Shown: positions 12,430 to 23,677 of the stretch, one piece after another | Numbering within the stretch: the first letter of the stretch is position 1 | Layout: the number at the start of each line of letters is the position of its first letter | From: Gigaspora rosea | Lineage: Eukaryota; Glomeromycota; Glomeromycetes; Diversisporales; Gigasporaceae | Direction of reading: 5' to 3' | Assembly: GCA_003550325.1 (NCBI GenBank) | Contig: QKWP01000065.1 | Coordinates: 28,674-92,673 of the forward strand | DNA: 64,000 bases | Translations under genes and position numbers: made by a program | Notes under the pieces: generated by a model | What the model saw: only the letters and a program-made list of their open reading frames with translations | What the model was told of the DNA's origin: nothing | Databases searched by the model: none

Positions 12430-12655
12430 ATTTCCACTATGGTATTTTCCTATTTATACCATAGTTATACGAGATTTTCTATTTTTAGAATTCAAAATAA
12501 TAAATCTAATTTTAACCCTAACCCTAACCCTAATACTAATCTAACTAGAGTGTCTGGCATGGCAAAAAACTTTGGCATGCCACATGGCATGCCATCTGAC
12601 CAAATTCATGCCAAGATGCTACCCTGGCATGGCATTGGCATGTTACACATAACAT
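12430..12655. repeat. CCCTAA patch next to a TGGCATGCC cluster
   Basis: AACCCTAACCCTAACCCTAA at about 12514-12534 is followed within 30 bases by repeated TGGCATGCC/GGCATGGCA motifs in both orientations until about 12640. The same pairing appears at 32280-32400. A 72-residue frame here is spurious. Confidence 0.6.
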
Positions 12656-13110
12656 GAACTTAAAATACTGTAATACAGTAATATCGATATCGATTTCAAT
12701 AACTCAGTAAGTACTATAATTTAATAAATTTCATTTGGTTTTCAATTATTCATTGATTGGCATGTTATACTATCGGGCAATAATATAATTCTTTTAATAG
12801 TTTACAAAGTTTACATATTTCAACGTCAAATGCCATAAGTACTTTTCATTTATTAAATTACACGTTGAACTACTGGTTTGTAAGTATAAAGCTTTAATTT
12901 TGTCGAAAAAATCTACAAAAGCTGTTTCGAATAACTAACAATTACAATAAAAATAATAGGTATATACATTATGCAGTTAATCAGACATAAACATATTTCT
13001 GGGATGTAATTATAATTTTACTAGTAAAATATATAGCAGAATAACATTGTTTATTGATTGATTCAAGCATTTTTATTATGTAGTACTTTATTACCAATTG
13101 TACATACTGA
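12656..13110. other. AT-rich gene-free stretch
   Basis: No coding signal, clear repeat or inverted structure was seen. Confidence 0.35.
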
Positions 13111-14561
13111 TTACATTTGGGTAAAAATGTCATCAATTGACCAGTCTTCAGTGTCAGTAGAATTTAGAAGACTGGTTGATGAGCTTTCTTCGACACTTTC
13201 TTGATTATGTTCGAAAGCGCCAAGGTCAAAAAATTTTTCTATCAATAGATCTTCTTCATTTATATTAAGATCTACTATCTCATTATTAACATCGACTTCT
13301 AAAGATTCTTCGTCAAATCTTTCCTCCTCAAAAAAAAAGGTTGTCACTGGCATTTTCAGTATTTAAAGTATCTACAAGATTTGTAGTTGTAACTTGTTTT
13401 TTAGATTTTTTTTCCATTGTTTTGGATAGCTTTTGTTGAAGATCATGGTGGAGCATTCCAAGCATCTATATTAAGATAGGAGACATTCTATTTCATGATT
13501 TTGTTTTCACCAATCCTAAACTGGAAAATAGACGTTCAACGGCTGCCGCATGTGGTATGATTGAAAAAACCTTTATAGCAAATCGTCAGAGAAGTGGAAA
13601 GCCTCCAGAAAATTGTGCCCAAAATATACGGAGGCAAATATCCTTTATATTTTTGTAAGTATCAAAAGGGGTATCACCATTTTTATAGTTAATAAGTTCT
13701 TTATATAAAAGGATTGCCTCCTTTTTATCAAAACCCCAAACTTTTGCAAATTCCAAGGAAGCTTTAATCATTAAATCTCCTGACATTTGTCCTGATATAA
13801 AAACTTGTTTATAATATGGAAACAAAAAAAAGGCAACAAAATAAATTTTATCTATAGCTGCTAATATATGGCTTTTCAATTCATCTATTAGAATATTTGT
13901 TCTCAAAATAGTAAGGTGAAGATTAATTATTTTCTTAAAAATATCACTAATGTTGTATTTTTTAATTCAAGACGGCCGATGGCATCAACAACAGGAATGA
14001 GCACCATTACTAACGTATTATTGTCAGCGAAATAATAATGGTTACCGACTATGTCTCGAATTTCTGTTTTAATTACAAAATAATTTTGAGTTCTACTAAG
14101 CTCGATATATCGAAGAAACCCTTTTTCAAAAGCTTTTACACCCAAACAAACCTTTGCGAGAGAGTACCATCTAGTTTTGCAAAAGGTCGTAAATGAATGC
14201 TGTATTACCTCTTTTTTTGCCAATCTTGTAGTGTTCTAAGCCAAATATGAGAGGACGTAAAAAAATTAACGAGTTTTTAATTATTTTTAATAACTGAAAA
14301 TAAAGGTTTAAAAGTGGAAATATCTTTTGTAATAATATTGAAAGCATGAAGACAACAGCGGATAGGAATAATATTTAAGTATTTTTTATTAAGACCGTTT
14401 CTCATTTTGACCATAACTAAAGGATTATCAGTTACGTATTCAATAACAGAATTTATATTAACCAAGTTTAATTGAAGAGTTCTCTCAAATAGCTCTCCAA
14501 AAAAAGTAGCTGTATGACGGTTTGCTAAAAGGTCAACAATATCCAAAACATATTCTAAAGA
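13111..14561 (-). pseudogene. hAT transposase relic, 3' half (DUF659-like, host of the CACTA-like insertion)
   Basis: Read on the minus strand from 14561 down, pieces of one protein appear in order: SLEYVLDIVDL, ATFFGELFERTLQLN, a block with NPLVMVKMR and IPIRCCLHAFN (14370-14300), then KTRWYSLAKVCLGVKAFEKGF (about 14200-14110), [13 protein letters not shown], then IPHAAAVERLFSSLGLVKTKS near 13560-13500, which is the hAT dimerisation motif, and an acidic tail ending 13111. Frameshifts separate the open blocks, and stops interrupt the dimerisation region (for example after KTKS and after PILI). The 5' half is at 30859-31558; the split is caused by the 16.29-kb element. The inferred original product is a BED-finger hAT transposase of a kind common in glomeromycete genomes. 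Confidence 0.85.
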
Positions 14562-14564
14562 CAT

Positions 14565-15180
14565 CACAGGTTCAATAAATATATAAAGGATACATATCGG
14601 GATCCCTTTATCATCCCGATATCTATCTATTATGTATCCACTTTTAATCTGGTTTGCTACAGTTTTTTGGCAGATATATAGTAACATAAAGGATGGATAT
14701 CGGTACAACATATGATAAATATAAGACAAATAAAGGGTATCTATTAATATCCTGATCCTAATCCTTTATATAATAATTATATATCCGTTTTGCTGCATAT
14801 ATTGAAAATATAGAAGATAAATATCGGTAGATCAAAATAAATATCAGCTGAATAAAAGGCACCTCTTTATGTTCTGATATCAATCCATAATGTATCCACT
14901 TTTAATCTGGTTTGCTACAGTTTTTTGGCGGATGTATGGTAACATAAAGGATGGATATCGGTACAACATATAAGATAAATATAAGACAAATAAAGGGTAT
15001 CTATTAATATCCTGATACTAATCCTTTATTTATTTATAACATCCCGATATTCATTTTTATATAATCCAGTTTACATAGAATATCGGGATAATTAAAGATG
15101 AATATTGGGATAATTAAAGATGAATATCAGGATATTATAAGAAACTGATATTTTATTTTTTATATCCAGTTATGTTACCA
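14565..15180. repeat. Left subterminal ATATCGG repeats of the CACTA-like element
   Basis: At least ten copies of ATATCGG, CCCGATAT, ATCGGGATA and near variants in 600 bases. A 130-base block (about 14633-14762) is repeated directly at about 14890-15028, spaced by 257 bases, starting TGTATCCACTTTTAATCTGG. Confidence 0.7.
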
Positions 15181-15354
15181 ATTTTTGGTAAATACGTATA
15201 CTTCATACACAAACAATATTTATAATATACATTATCTTATTAACTGCCACTTGCTTTTTTATAAATATACAATTTTAATAAAATATATTATTTTTATTTA
15301 TTACAAAATATTATACATTTATATATTATAATTAAATATATAAAAAACAATTAT
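15181..15354. other. AT-rich non-coding sequence before the 3' end of gene 2
   Basis: Almost pure A/T, no motif. It separates the subterminal repeats from the stop codon of the minus-strand gene. Confidence 0.35.
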
Positions 15355-16222
15355 TTAATTTTTTTACTTTTTTGCTAGTTCTAGAACCACCATTATGATT
15401 TGAATGACCTCTACTATAATGTGGTCTTGCAGACCTAGAGATATGACTATCGTGATTATGCTTGGTGGATTCTAAATTGTAAATAAATAAATAATAAGAA
15501 CCAATGTAAACGATTAAAATAAATCAAATATCAGTAATACAAAAATATCACTGAACAATATAATTAATACCTTGTGAATTGTTATAAAATTCTATATTTG
15601 CATATGAGGTATCAAAGAAATGAAAATTTAATTAACATAATAATTCATATACTAGTTACAACAACAAATATATTATATATTTACCTTTACTAACAGCTTT
15701 GCTCTTATTGGCATTATTAGCATCATTACTAGTGATAACTGCTTCACGATTTATAACAAAAAAAATCAGATTGTACTAGTTACTACAAGAAATGGTTATT
15801 AGAATTTATAGTAAATGCATTACTAGATCTTGATACAGAAGTAGCGGCATTTCTAGATTTTTTTGTAGGAGCATGTGTATTACCTGATTTTTTTTGGAAG
15901 GGAGGAGAAGTACCAGAACTAGAGGCAGCGGCAGTATTACCAGATTTTTTGGGGGGGCAGGAGAATTACCAGATTCTTTTGAAGGAGAATTACCAAGCGA
16001 TTTCACAGGCGAATTTCTAGACGTTGGAGAATTTCTAGGCGTTGGGGAATTTCTAGGCGTTGGAGAATTTCTAGGCGTTGGAGAATTTCTAGGCGATGGG
16101 GAATTTCTAGGCAATAGGGAATTACTAGGCGAAGGAGAATTACCAGAAGATACTGCAGGGAAATTAATATCAGGTGCACTACTAGGCCTCACATTGTATG
16201 AGCATGAAATACACCATTCAGG
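15355..16222 (-). pseudogene. CACTA-like element gene 2, 3' part (Ser/Pro/Asn-rich)
   Basis: Minus strand. Just downstream of the hAT insertion comes a short Cys-bearing segment (PEWCISCSYN), then a region of six-residue repeats NSPTPR encoded by 18-bp units (about 16125-16000), then NSPSKESGNSPAPP. A seven-G tract on the plus strand (15951-15957) shifts the frame; in the neighbouring frame the protein continues as KSGNTAAASSSGTSPP... to NSNNHFL near 15790. Further exons read NDANNANKSKAVSK (about 15750-15690) and a basic tail ending SKKVKKLNN at a stop near 15355. A nuclear, low-complexity protein is likely, but function is unknown. The gene is broken by the hAT element and by the homopolymer shift, which could be a sequencing error. 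Confidence 0.6.
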
Positions 16223-17254
16223 GTCCTAGGTAGAGTTCCGAGTTGGTAAAAATTTTTCAATCGATTAGTTGCATCTAAAGTTGGCAACTAATCGATTGTG
16301 GGATCACGTGACTAATATAATCGATTAGTTGTTTAGTTGTTTAGTTGTTTATTTGGTTGGTTGTTTAGTTGTAAGTTGTAAGTTAATACTATCAACTCTC
16401 TCAAAATCGGTGTGCATGGCAGACAGGTTTTTATCAGCTTCGAGACGTTGCCGGATTTGAAAACATGACAAACTATTAAACTTATATAACATAAACGAAT
16501 TTGGTAGATTATTTTTTTATCAGATTTGACAGGTTATTGTTTTTGACAGGATTGGCTTTAAGAGGGTCGACTGTATTAAAAAAGTATTAATCTATCAATC
16601 TTACAATAAAAACCAAATACAGTTTTTTCTCGAAGAATCTTTAAAGTAATGCATTTCGTGGAAATATTTATTATAGAATGGTATGACAAATTTGCAGATT
16701 TGGAAATTAAACCAAATAATGCAGGATGCATTTAGATTATTTAAATAAAAAAAGCATTAAAGCTTCGTGATAGTTTGTTAGTATTGCTTTCAAATTTGAA
16801 TATATCATTACAAATTGGACCAGACAATGCGTGGAATTAGACCAACTTTAATAATTAAGCATATAAAAAAAAAGTTAGACTTGATAATTAATATTACGCC
16901 GATTAATAATATTATGGCAAACTTGTCACCGCCCATAATTAAGACTATCCAACACTTTAAATCAGACCAACCTAACAATCATCCTAACTAGTATTGTATG
17001 CTGTTGATGTATTAAAGTCGAATTATATTTATTTATTTAATAAATGAAATATGCAATTTGAGATTTATCTATCGTTGAAACTGATGATCTAGTTGGCAAA
17101 TCGTTAATTTGAATGCCTATAAATAGATAAAACAAAGATGAAAAGATGAGCTTGATTTAAAGAAAACGTTAAAACGAATGTTTTTTATACTTACAAACCA
17201 AAATAGTCTATAAAGTGAAATTTAATATAAAATGAAAGATGCCCATGAATACGT

Positions 17255-17420
17255 GTGAATTTTTTTTTTTTTTATTACTTTGACAGTCTTGTCGGTGCTT
17301 AAATACAAATTGAATCAACTAATTAAGCTAATTCTAGTAGTTACTACTTTGCAATTGCAAGCCCGGCATCATCCGGCTATCTTAATTTGTACCCAGATGC
17401 AACCTGTCACACTAAGTTAT
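17255..17420 (-). mobile_element. Fragment of the polyA retroposon family (3' end)
   Basis: The T(16) run at 17261 corresponds to a polyA tail on the minus strand. The sequence that follows, with TTTGCAATTGCAAGCCCGGCATCATCCGGCT and CAACCTGTC.CACTAA, resembles 52783-52940, the 3' end of the minus-strand full copy at 52783-53877. It appears 5' truncated. Confidence 0.5.
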
Positions 17421-17869
17421 GTATGACCCAGAAATTTTATCTTGGCTACTTGGCTATCTTACAAACCAAAATACATGTGAATTAAATAAGGAAACTGAGA
17501 ATAACTATTTAATAATATGTAAACATACTAAATCAGCTTAAATAAAACACTAACGGAATAACTAAAATGACCGTTATACTTACCAGGCTATTACAAGTTA
17601 AACGACACACAAAACACTTTTAAAAGTATAAGCTTGGGCCATTATAAGTTTCTCACTGATTCATAACGAATTGACTGACCTGAGAAGTACTATTAGGAAG
17701 AGAACTTAAATTGGATCATAAATTTAATATTTTTTAAATATAAAATAGAGTTTAAATCTTTGGACCCACCAAACTAATACAAATTAGTGATTCGCGAGAT
17801 GCTATATAAAGAGCAAATACTATATAAGCTTGATTTTACAATAATTAAATAGGATAATGAAATTGGGTC

Positions 17870-17937
17870 TTTGTCTTGAAAATGACCTTACGGGGCATAG
17901 TAATTACTATGCCCCGTAAGGTCATTTTCAAGACAAA
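17870..17937. repeat. Perfect 68-bp palindrome
   Basis: 34-base arms meet at 17903/17904 with no spacer and no mismatch; the inner part is GGGGCATAGTAATTACTATG and its GC content is higher than the surroundings. Such a structure can extrude as a cruciform or mark two MITE arms fused head to head. Confidence 0.95.
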
Positions 17938-18282
17938 AATCTCAAGTAATTTTAATGCATACCGAGCTAACATGAATTAAGAGATCCGAGCTGTGAGAGA
18001 ACTATTTAAAGCAAATATCCGTAATGGTAAGTTTGTATTGCAAATTTTAACTAACAATTATAATACTCACCAAGTCCATGTGAAGCAAAAGAGCAGAAAG
18101 TGTTTAATAGTAAAATTAAATTGAAAGTTTAAATAGAAAAATAAATAGTTTCTTATACCCATAAAATTATTGGTTTAAATTATATATAAAGATAAACATC
18201 TGCAAGTTAAATGAAGCTTAATATGATAATCGATTACCAAAACTAAAATGGAAAGCAAGATTACTTACGATTTTAAGTGGAT

Positions 18283-18437
18283 AATAGGTATTTTCAAATA
18301 TACTTTTTTTTTTTTTTTTTAACAAAACCAGAGTTCAGCTTTTGTTGGTTATATATTATTTGCTAACCAACAAAAGCCGAACTCGGATTTTGTTGGAAAA
18401 AAAAAAAAGCATAAATATATTTGAAAATATCTAATAA
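18283..18437. mobile_element. Foldback element 3' of the hAT transposase
   Basis: Arms TTTTCAAATATA, then T/A runs, then AACAAAACC(A/G)AGTTC(A/G)GCTTTTGTTGGTTA-type sequence pair across a loop of about 15 bases at 18351-18365, with three or four mismatches. It lies about 160 bases beyond the transposase stop codon. Confidence 0.75.
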
Positions 18438-18593
18438 GATTAAATACTTACAGCGCTACTTAATAATAAATATAGTACCGGTAATAAGTTAATAGTTAAT
18501 AATAATGTAATAAGATAAAGTCACTAAATACTGAAATAATAATATATAATTTTTATTGAGTATTCATAGTAAAATATTCAATATATATATATA

Positions 18594-20564
18594 TTAAGTA
18601 GAGAAAGCATTAATGCTGCTCATATTTTTTTTAAGAAAAACTAATTGCTTCAATAAATCCGAATTGAGCCTAGTGCGCTTATCCGTTACATGGTTTTCAG
18701 CATCGGAAAATAGACGTTCTGATGGCACGGAGGAAGCTGGCACCGCAAGATATCGTCTTGCCAAAATTGCCAAAGTAGGAAAGAAAGTTTTGTGGTTGCG
18801 CCACCAAACCAGAGGGCAGGGTTCTTCATCAAGAGAAATTTCAGGTATTTCGCAATACCGATCAAATTCGTTAGGTACATCGTTGGTGTTTTCTGTTCGT
18901 AAATAAGAAAAAAATGCTGACAGTTTAGGTTTTTTATGTTGATGCGATATTGTATTGACATTGTTGGTTTGTGTGGAATCATTATTATTAGTTTGTGTTG
19001 AATTCAACTCATCAAATTAATGGCGCATAAGTTGAATCGTTGAGCGGCGTAAATCTCTAGTACAGAAATTTAATTGCTTAAATCGTGGGTCAAGAAAAGA
19101 GCAGCACATGCCAATTTCACTCAGGTCTCCTCACCGTTCGATTAAATTATTTAAGATCGTGTTGCTAACAGAGATCGCTTCCTCATTTTGACCAGTAAAG
19201 TACTTAAGCCGATGTGCGAGTTCTTCTAACATTGGTGTCATAAAACCAAGTGTCGGGTATTTGGATCCACTTAAAAATTGAGTTGCTACGTCAAAAGGAG
19301 AAAGGATTACAACAAGTTCTTTCAATAATTTAAATTTTTCTTCTGAAGAAAGAAAAGAACTCAACGTTTTTGCACTTTTTCTAACCTCCCTAAGAGTATG
19401 ATTATTGAGAGTTGAGTATAGTTGCATAATAGTGGGTCTTAAATGCACAAGTCGTTCAATCAAATGAAAGGTGGAGTTCCATCTAGTATCCACATCCTTA
19501 ATAACATCTAATGGTTCTTTAAGTCCCAGGGTAACTTGTAATTGTGCTTCGCGAAGTTGCTTTCTTTTTTTTTCTTTTGACAAAATTGAAACAAGTGTTT
19601 TGCACTTTGAAATTAGCTCGTCTACTTGTTTCAGTCCTAAATTTATACTTAGTTGTAGTGTATGCCCGGCACACTTAATGTTAGGAACGCCTATTTGTTG
19701 CACCGCCGACTTAACATTCACACCATTATCTGTAGTAATAGAAAAGATCTTTTGATAATTAATATTAAATTTATCACAAATGGAATTAACAGATTCTACA
19801 ATATCAGATACATAATGATCGTCTAACTCTCCAATTTCAAGTATAATTTCGTGTGACTCAAATGATTCTGTAAGCCAGTGACAAGTGATTCCAATATAAC
19901 TATCATGCGCTCGTGACGACCAAATATCAAAGGTTAAAGAAAACGTGTCAGATGTCTCTAAAATAAGATCGATAATTTGCTTTACTGCTAAAGAATAAGT
20001 ATCTAATATAATCGTTTTTATTGTACTAACACATGGCATTTTAAACTGAAAATCAAAACTTTTTATCAAACGCTTAAAGTCATCAATTTTGACAAGATAA
20101 ATAGGCTAAGCACATGAAACTATATATTGTACAACTTGATGTATGAGTTTTTTTTGAACATAAGAAGAATGAGGTTTCATAATTACTTGCTGAATTGTTT
20201 GTTGATGAACTTTCACTGACTTATTCGCAAGTGATTCTTTAGTAATATAATGGATATCTCTAAAGTAATTTATTAAATTGCTTGTCGAACCTAACTACAC
20301 ATACTCCGTATCGCATCCGTCAAATAAGTATTGAACTTTTTTGACCTCCTCTTCTAGATTATCTAATGTGCGTATTACAGCATCATATTTTTTAAAAAAT
20401 TACTATACGAAACTTCCTGATTTTCTTCCTTTTCTTTTTCTTTTTTTAACACGACTAAAATTTGTAGATGTTGATGTTGAAGCTAATACTTCTTCATCAT
20501 CATTACTATTTTTTTCTTCGCCATTATCAGATGTATCTAAATCATCATCATTCACACCATCCAT
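18594..20564 (-). pseudogene. hAT transposase, BED finger to dimerisation domain, six internal stops
   Basis: From ATG at 20564 to the stop at 18594 is 657 codons in one uninterrupted frame, with no frameshift but six internal stops: 20403-20405 TAG, 20400-20402 TAA, 20295-20297 TAG, 20106-20108 TAG, 19131-19133 TGA and 19017-19019 TAA. Order: acidic Asp/Ser-rich N-terminus, KKRKRK basic patch, a BED-like region (FFKKYDAVIRT...LFDGCDTEYV then GSTSNLINYF and H), then the catalytic core: SLTFDIWSSRAHDSYIGIT, ITTDNGVNVKSA, CAGHTLQLSINLGL, DTRWNSTFHLIERL. The C-terminal hAT dimerisation motif is VWWRNHKTFFPTLAILARRYL followed by VPSERLFSDAENHV. In hAT enzymes this catalyses cut-and-paste in the nucleus. 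All six stops can arise by single C:G to T:A changes from Gln, Trp or Arg codons. Confidence 0.9.
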
Positions 20565-21390
20565 TGTAGATTCTGTTTAGATATTACAAAGATGGGCGTT
20601 CTCCCCTTTTTATTCATATTTGTATTAAAAGTACTTACGTACTATATTATACTCTGAACAAGACTAAACAAAAATTAAAATTAATTAAAATTTTATTTAA
20701 ACTATTTTTTTTTCCCAGCGTTTACGCATATGGGATCATCATGAGACGCTACTTGAAGCTATTTTCAATTTTAAATAATACATATAATATGTTTGACTTT
20801 TGCAAATTATATACTTACATATATGAGTTCTTTCAAGACATAAAGTGAATTTTTTTGATGATAAAAAAAAAAATTTTTACTATCGTTATCAATAAGACTT
20901 ATCGTATGATTTTTGAGAATGTTTAAATGCATCATGCTAGTTCCAAAAATTTTTTGACTTTTACTTGATGTATCCTTTTTTTTATATAGCGTTTGATTTT
21001 TTATGAATTGCTTTAATTGCTTTAATAATTATTAATTATTGTTCTTTCATTGTTCATACGGCTCCAATATAATAATAACCTTTCATTGTAAAACTGGTTA
21101 AAAAACCAGAAAGAAAATAGGCTTTAATAAATAAAATGTCTTTGTTTCACCTAAAATTAATGTAATTATGACTTTGGGGTTCTATTATTTACTTTCTTTC
21201 CTTCAACAATACGTTCTAACAACTATACTTTTTACGTGCAGCAAGAAATGGTGAGTTGCGGTTTCTTTCGGGTTTTTCAGGTTTATTTTATGGAATTTCG
21301 TCTTTTCTGTCTGGATATTTATAATTTTCAATTTGAAAAAGATTATTTAAATTAATAATGATAATGCTTGATTATAAAATACCATGCATG

Positions 21391-21511
21391 CAGTGTTGGC
21401 AATGGAGTCAATGAAGCTGCGAATGGAGCCTAAATAGAGCCCAATAGATACTAGCTTTTTGAGCTCCATTCGCACAACTATTGAGCTCTATTGGCTCCAT
21501 TGTTAACCCTG
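21391..21511. mobile_element. 121-bp hAT MITE (CAGTGTTGGC ends)
   Basis: Flanked by CATGCATG (21383-21390) and CATGCATA (21512-21519). Ends CAGTGTTGGCAATGGAG and the complement of GGCTCCATTGTTAACCCTG form an imperfect inverted repeat, and most of the element folds on itself through GAATGGAGC/GAGCTCCATTC. It sits inside the 5.56-kb hAT element, so it is younger. Confidence 0.8.
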
Positions 21512-21794
21512 CATGCATACAATGGTACAAAAAAGCACATAAATAACATATGCATAACACTAATTTGTATAACGCCAATTTTACTAATTACAGAATAGTT
21601 ACGTCTGTTATATAATACTATAAATAGTATAGTTGTTTAGTTGATTATCATAGTTGATAACTAATTGATAACTAACGATTAATCGTAATCGAACCAGTTG
21701 ATAATAAATCAATTAGTTGTTTAAAAATTTTTTCAATCAATTAGTTGAAAAGTTGCCAACTAGTTGGTTTTTCAACTAACGATTTGGAACACTA

Positions 21795-23360
21795 GTCCTA
21801 GGTGGTGGTGAAGCACTGCTGTTGACATTAGCACTTTCCCAACAACGTCTTTTTATTTTGTTTGTGTTTTTTGTTGCAGAAGTAATTTCGCACGCCATCA
21901 AGATTTCTCTTAACTAAAAAAAAGATTTAGTACTGATATTTATCTAAGAAATTTCGAACGCAGAAATAGTTACTCTAGTAGAACACAATTTTTTATTTAC
22001 CACTTTAACGACGTGGTTGTGCCTGTCTTTTTCTTTTTCATGAATATTATAAATTCCTAGTCGACGTTCTTTGTTGGCTGCATCTTCATTAGTTTCCGAA
22101 GGTTCATCACTATGATAGGCTCTATTTTCCATTATTTTTTTAATGTCTCTTAATGCTTGATTTCTTGAAATATCAACAGAAAGAAGGTTATTAAAATGTT
22201 CATTATCAGTTTCTTGAAGTTGGTTAAACCCCTTCTTTCGTTGTTTAGCTTTCTATAAATTATATAATTAAAAAATATATAAGGCAGTACCGATATTTAT
22301 ATAAATAATCTAAAAAAAAGGCTTACTGATTCCATTCTTCTGTTCTTACGCATTCTCGCACGATCTTGACTGTCTGACTCCGGGTTCTGCTGCTTGCGAT
22401 ATTTTTCCCTTTGATGTCTGTGCCATTTCTTTATTATTTTCAAAATATGATAGTCTTCCACCTGATATCTTTTTATGTCTCGTTTTACTGTTTTAAATGT
22501 ATCTTGAAGAAACACATCCTTAAAGTCGATCTAACGCTTAGATGGGTTAGGTTGATTAGATTGTTCTAAACCAGTTAGTGAAATTATGATATCATTCTAT
22601 ATTAATAAATTCGAACAAATAGATAGATCATTAATATAAAATACTGATATCTATATAGATTAAGTTAAATAGTATAATTTCCGATATTTATTTAGCAAAT
22701 TAAAAAAGTACTATTTTTCATCAAAAATGATACAATAATATATACTCTTAATAATTTTTTTTTGCTCGAAGAGAGTTCCCGGCGCCTTTTTGTAACCCTA
22801 TGCCTGTTACAACCATTTCTGCTATGTTTGTTGCTATTGTAATTGTTGTTGCTGTTGTTGCTATTGTTGCTGTTATTGCTGTTGCTGTTGTCGCTATCAT
22901 TATTGCTATCAGTTTCTAAAGAACGGGCCCTTTTTTTCATAAAATTATCGATTTTGTCACCTAGATTCTTTATTTCATTTCTTAATTCTTTTAATTCATC
23001 ACCTACAAACCAAAAAAAAAGAAGTCATCTAGTACGTAAAAAAGCCACTATACCAATATATATGTAGAATCATGCCTAACATGCATATGTGCTACAAATA
23101 TATGTATATATATGTCCAGTATATAATATCATTAATTTATTACCTCTTTCGTTCGATTTTNGCCTAACATGCATATGTGCTACAAATATATGTATATATA
23201 TGTCCAGTATATAATATCATTAATTTATTACCTCTTTCGTTCGATTTTTCAATTTTTTTATTTTTGCTTCTTTCGATGGTTACTAATAAATGAGAAACAC
23301 TTGAGGATAAACGAGAAATACTTGAGGCATGTGAGAGACTCATGTTGGATAATGTGAAGA
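21795..23360 (-). pseudogene. CACTA-like element gene 2, 5' part (basic, Asn-rich)
   Basis: Minus-strand exons with GT-AG borders. About 23360-23234 has a Ser-rich start (SHASSISRLSSSVSHLL) then basic residues. 23002 to about 22749 reads DELKELRNEIKNL, a coiled-coil-like start, then KKRARSLETDS, an Asn/Ser run and a KRRRELSSSKKK basic patch. 22531-22327 reads TFKTVKRDIKRYQVEDYH and a His/Arg/Lys-rich segment. 22252-22001 contains ISRNQALRDIKKIMENR, YHSDEPSETNEDAANKERR. 21913-21795 contains MACEITSATKN and then meets the hAT insertion; the gene resumes near 16222. The YHS...ERR block recurs in the plus-strand gene of the same element. A nuclear DNA- or RNA-binding role is plausible from charge; no known domain was recognised. 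Joining across the hAT target site does not give an open frame, so an intron or decay must lie there. Confidence 0.65.
23074..23248. repeat. 87-bp exact duplication joined by a single N
   Basis: 23074-23160 and 23162-23248 are identical, and position 23161 is N. This is what a scaffold join of overlapping contig ends looks like. It falls in an intron of gene 2. Confidence 0.9.
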
Positions 23361-23677
23361 CTTTGCATTTCGAAGTGATATAGTAAGTGCTTCTTGTATA
23401 GAAAAAAAAAATAGAAACTGTTTTTTTATTACCTTTGGAGAAAAATAGAGAAGTGTGTATATACATGTATCACAACGCGTTTTTTTGTTTTCTTATATAG
23501 CATCAAAACAAAGCACATACTGTCATCGTATGTACTTGTGTATAGGCTTTGGGATTTTAAATTTTAGGATACAATCCCTAAGAAATCAAATATACTGAAC
23601 CTGGTAAATTATAAAATTTAAAATTCCGAATTGTAATTTTTCCTTGGTATAAATAGATATCGGGATATTAAAATTTT

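Larger units (their letters stand above)
16231..21794. mobile_element. hAT transposon, 5564 bp, with 8-bp TSD
   Basis: Ends TAGAGTTCC and GGAACACTA, flanked by perfect duplications GTCCTAGG at 16223-16230 and 21795-21802. Both ends carry many AATCGATTAGTTG / CAACTAATTGATT motifs (16258-16385, 21620-21780), probable transposase-binding repeats. It encodes one transposase on the minus strand (18594-20564), now interrupted by stops. It inserted into gene 2 of the CACTA-like element. It has itself collected a retroposon fragment (17255-17420), a long palindrome (17870-17937), a foldback (18283-18437) and a 121-bp MITE (21391-21511). Confidence 0.9.

Noticed and set aside
15894..16229. Plus-strand frame with repeated GEFLGV
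   Set aside because: Opposite-strand reading of the 18-bp NSPTPR repeats; no flanking exons on that strand.
22692..23067. Leu-rich plus-strand frame at 22843-23067
   Set aside because: Reverse complement of the Asn/Ser-rich exon of gene 2 (AAC/AAT runs); the minus strand has the splice signals.
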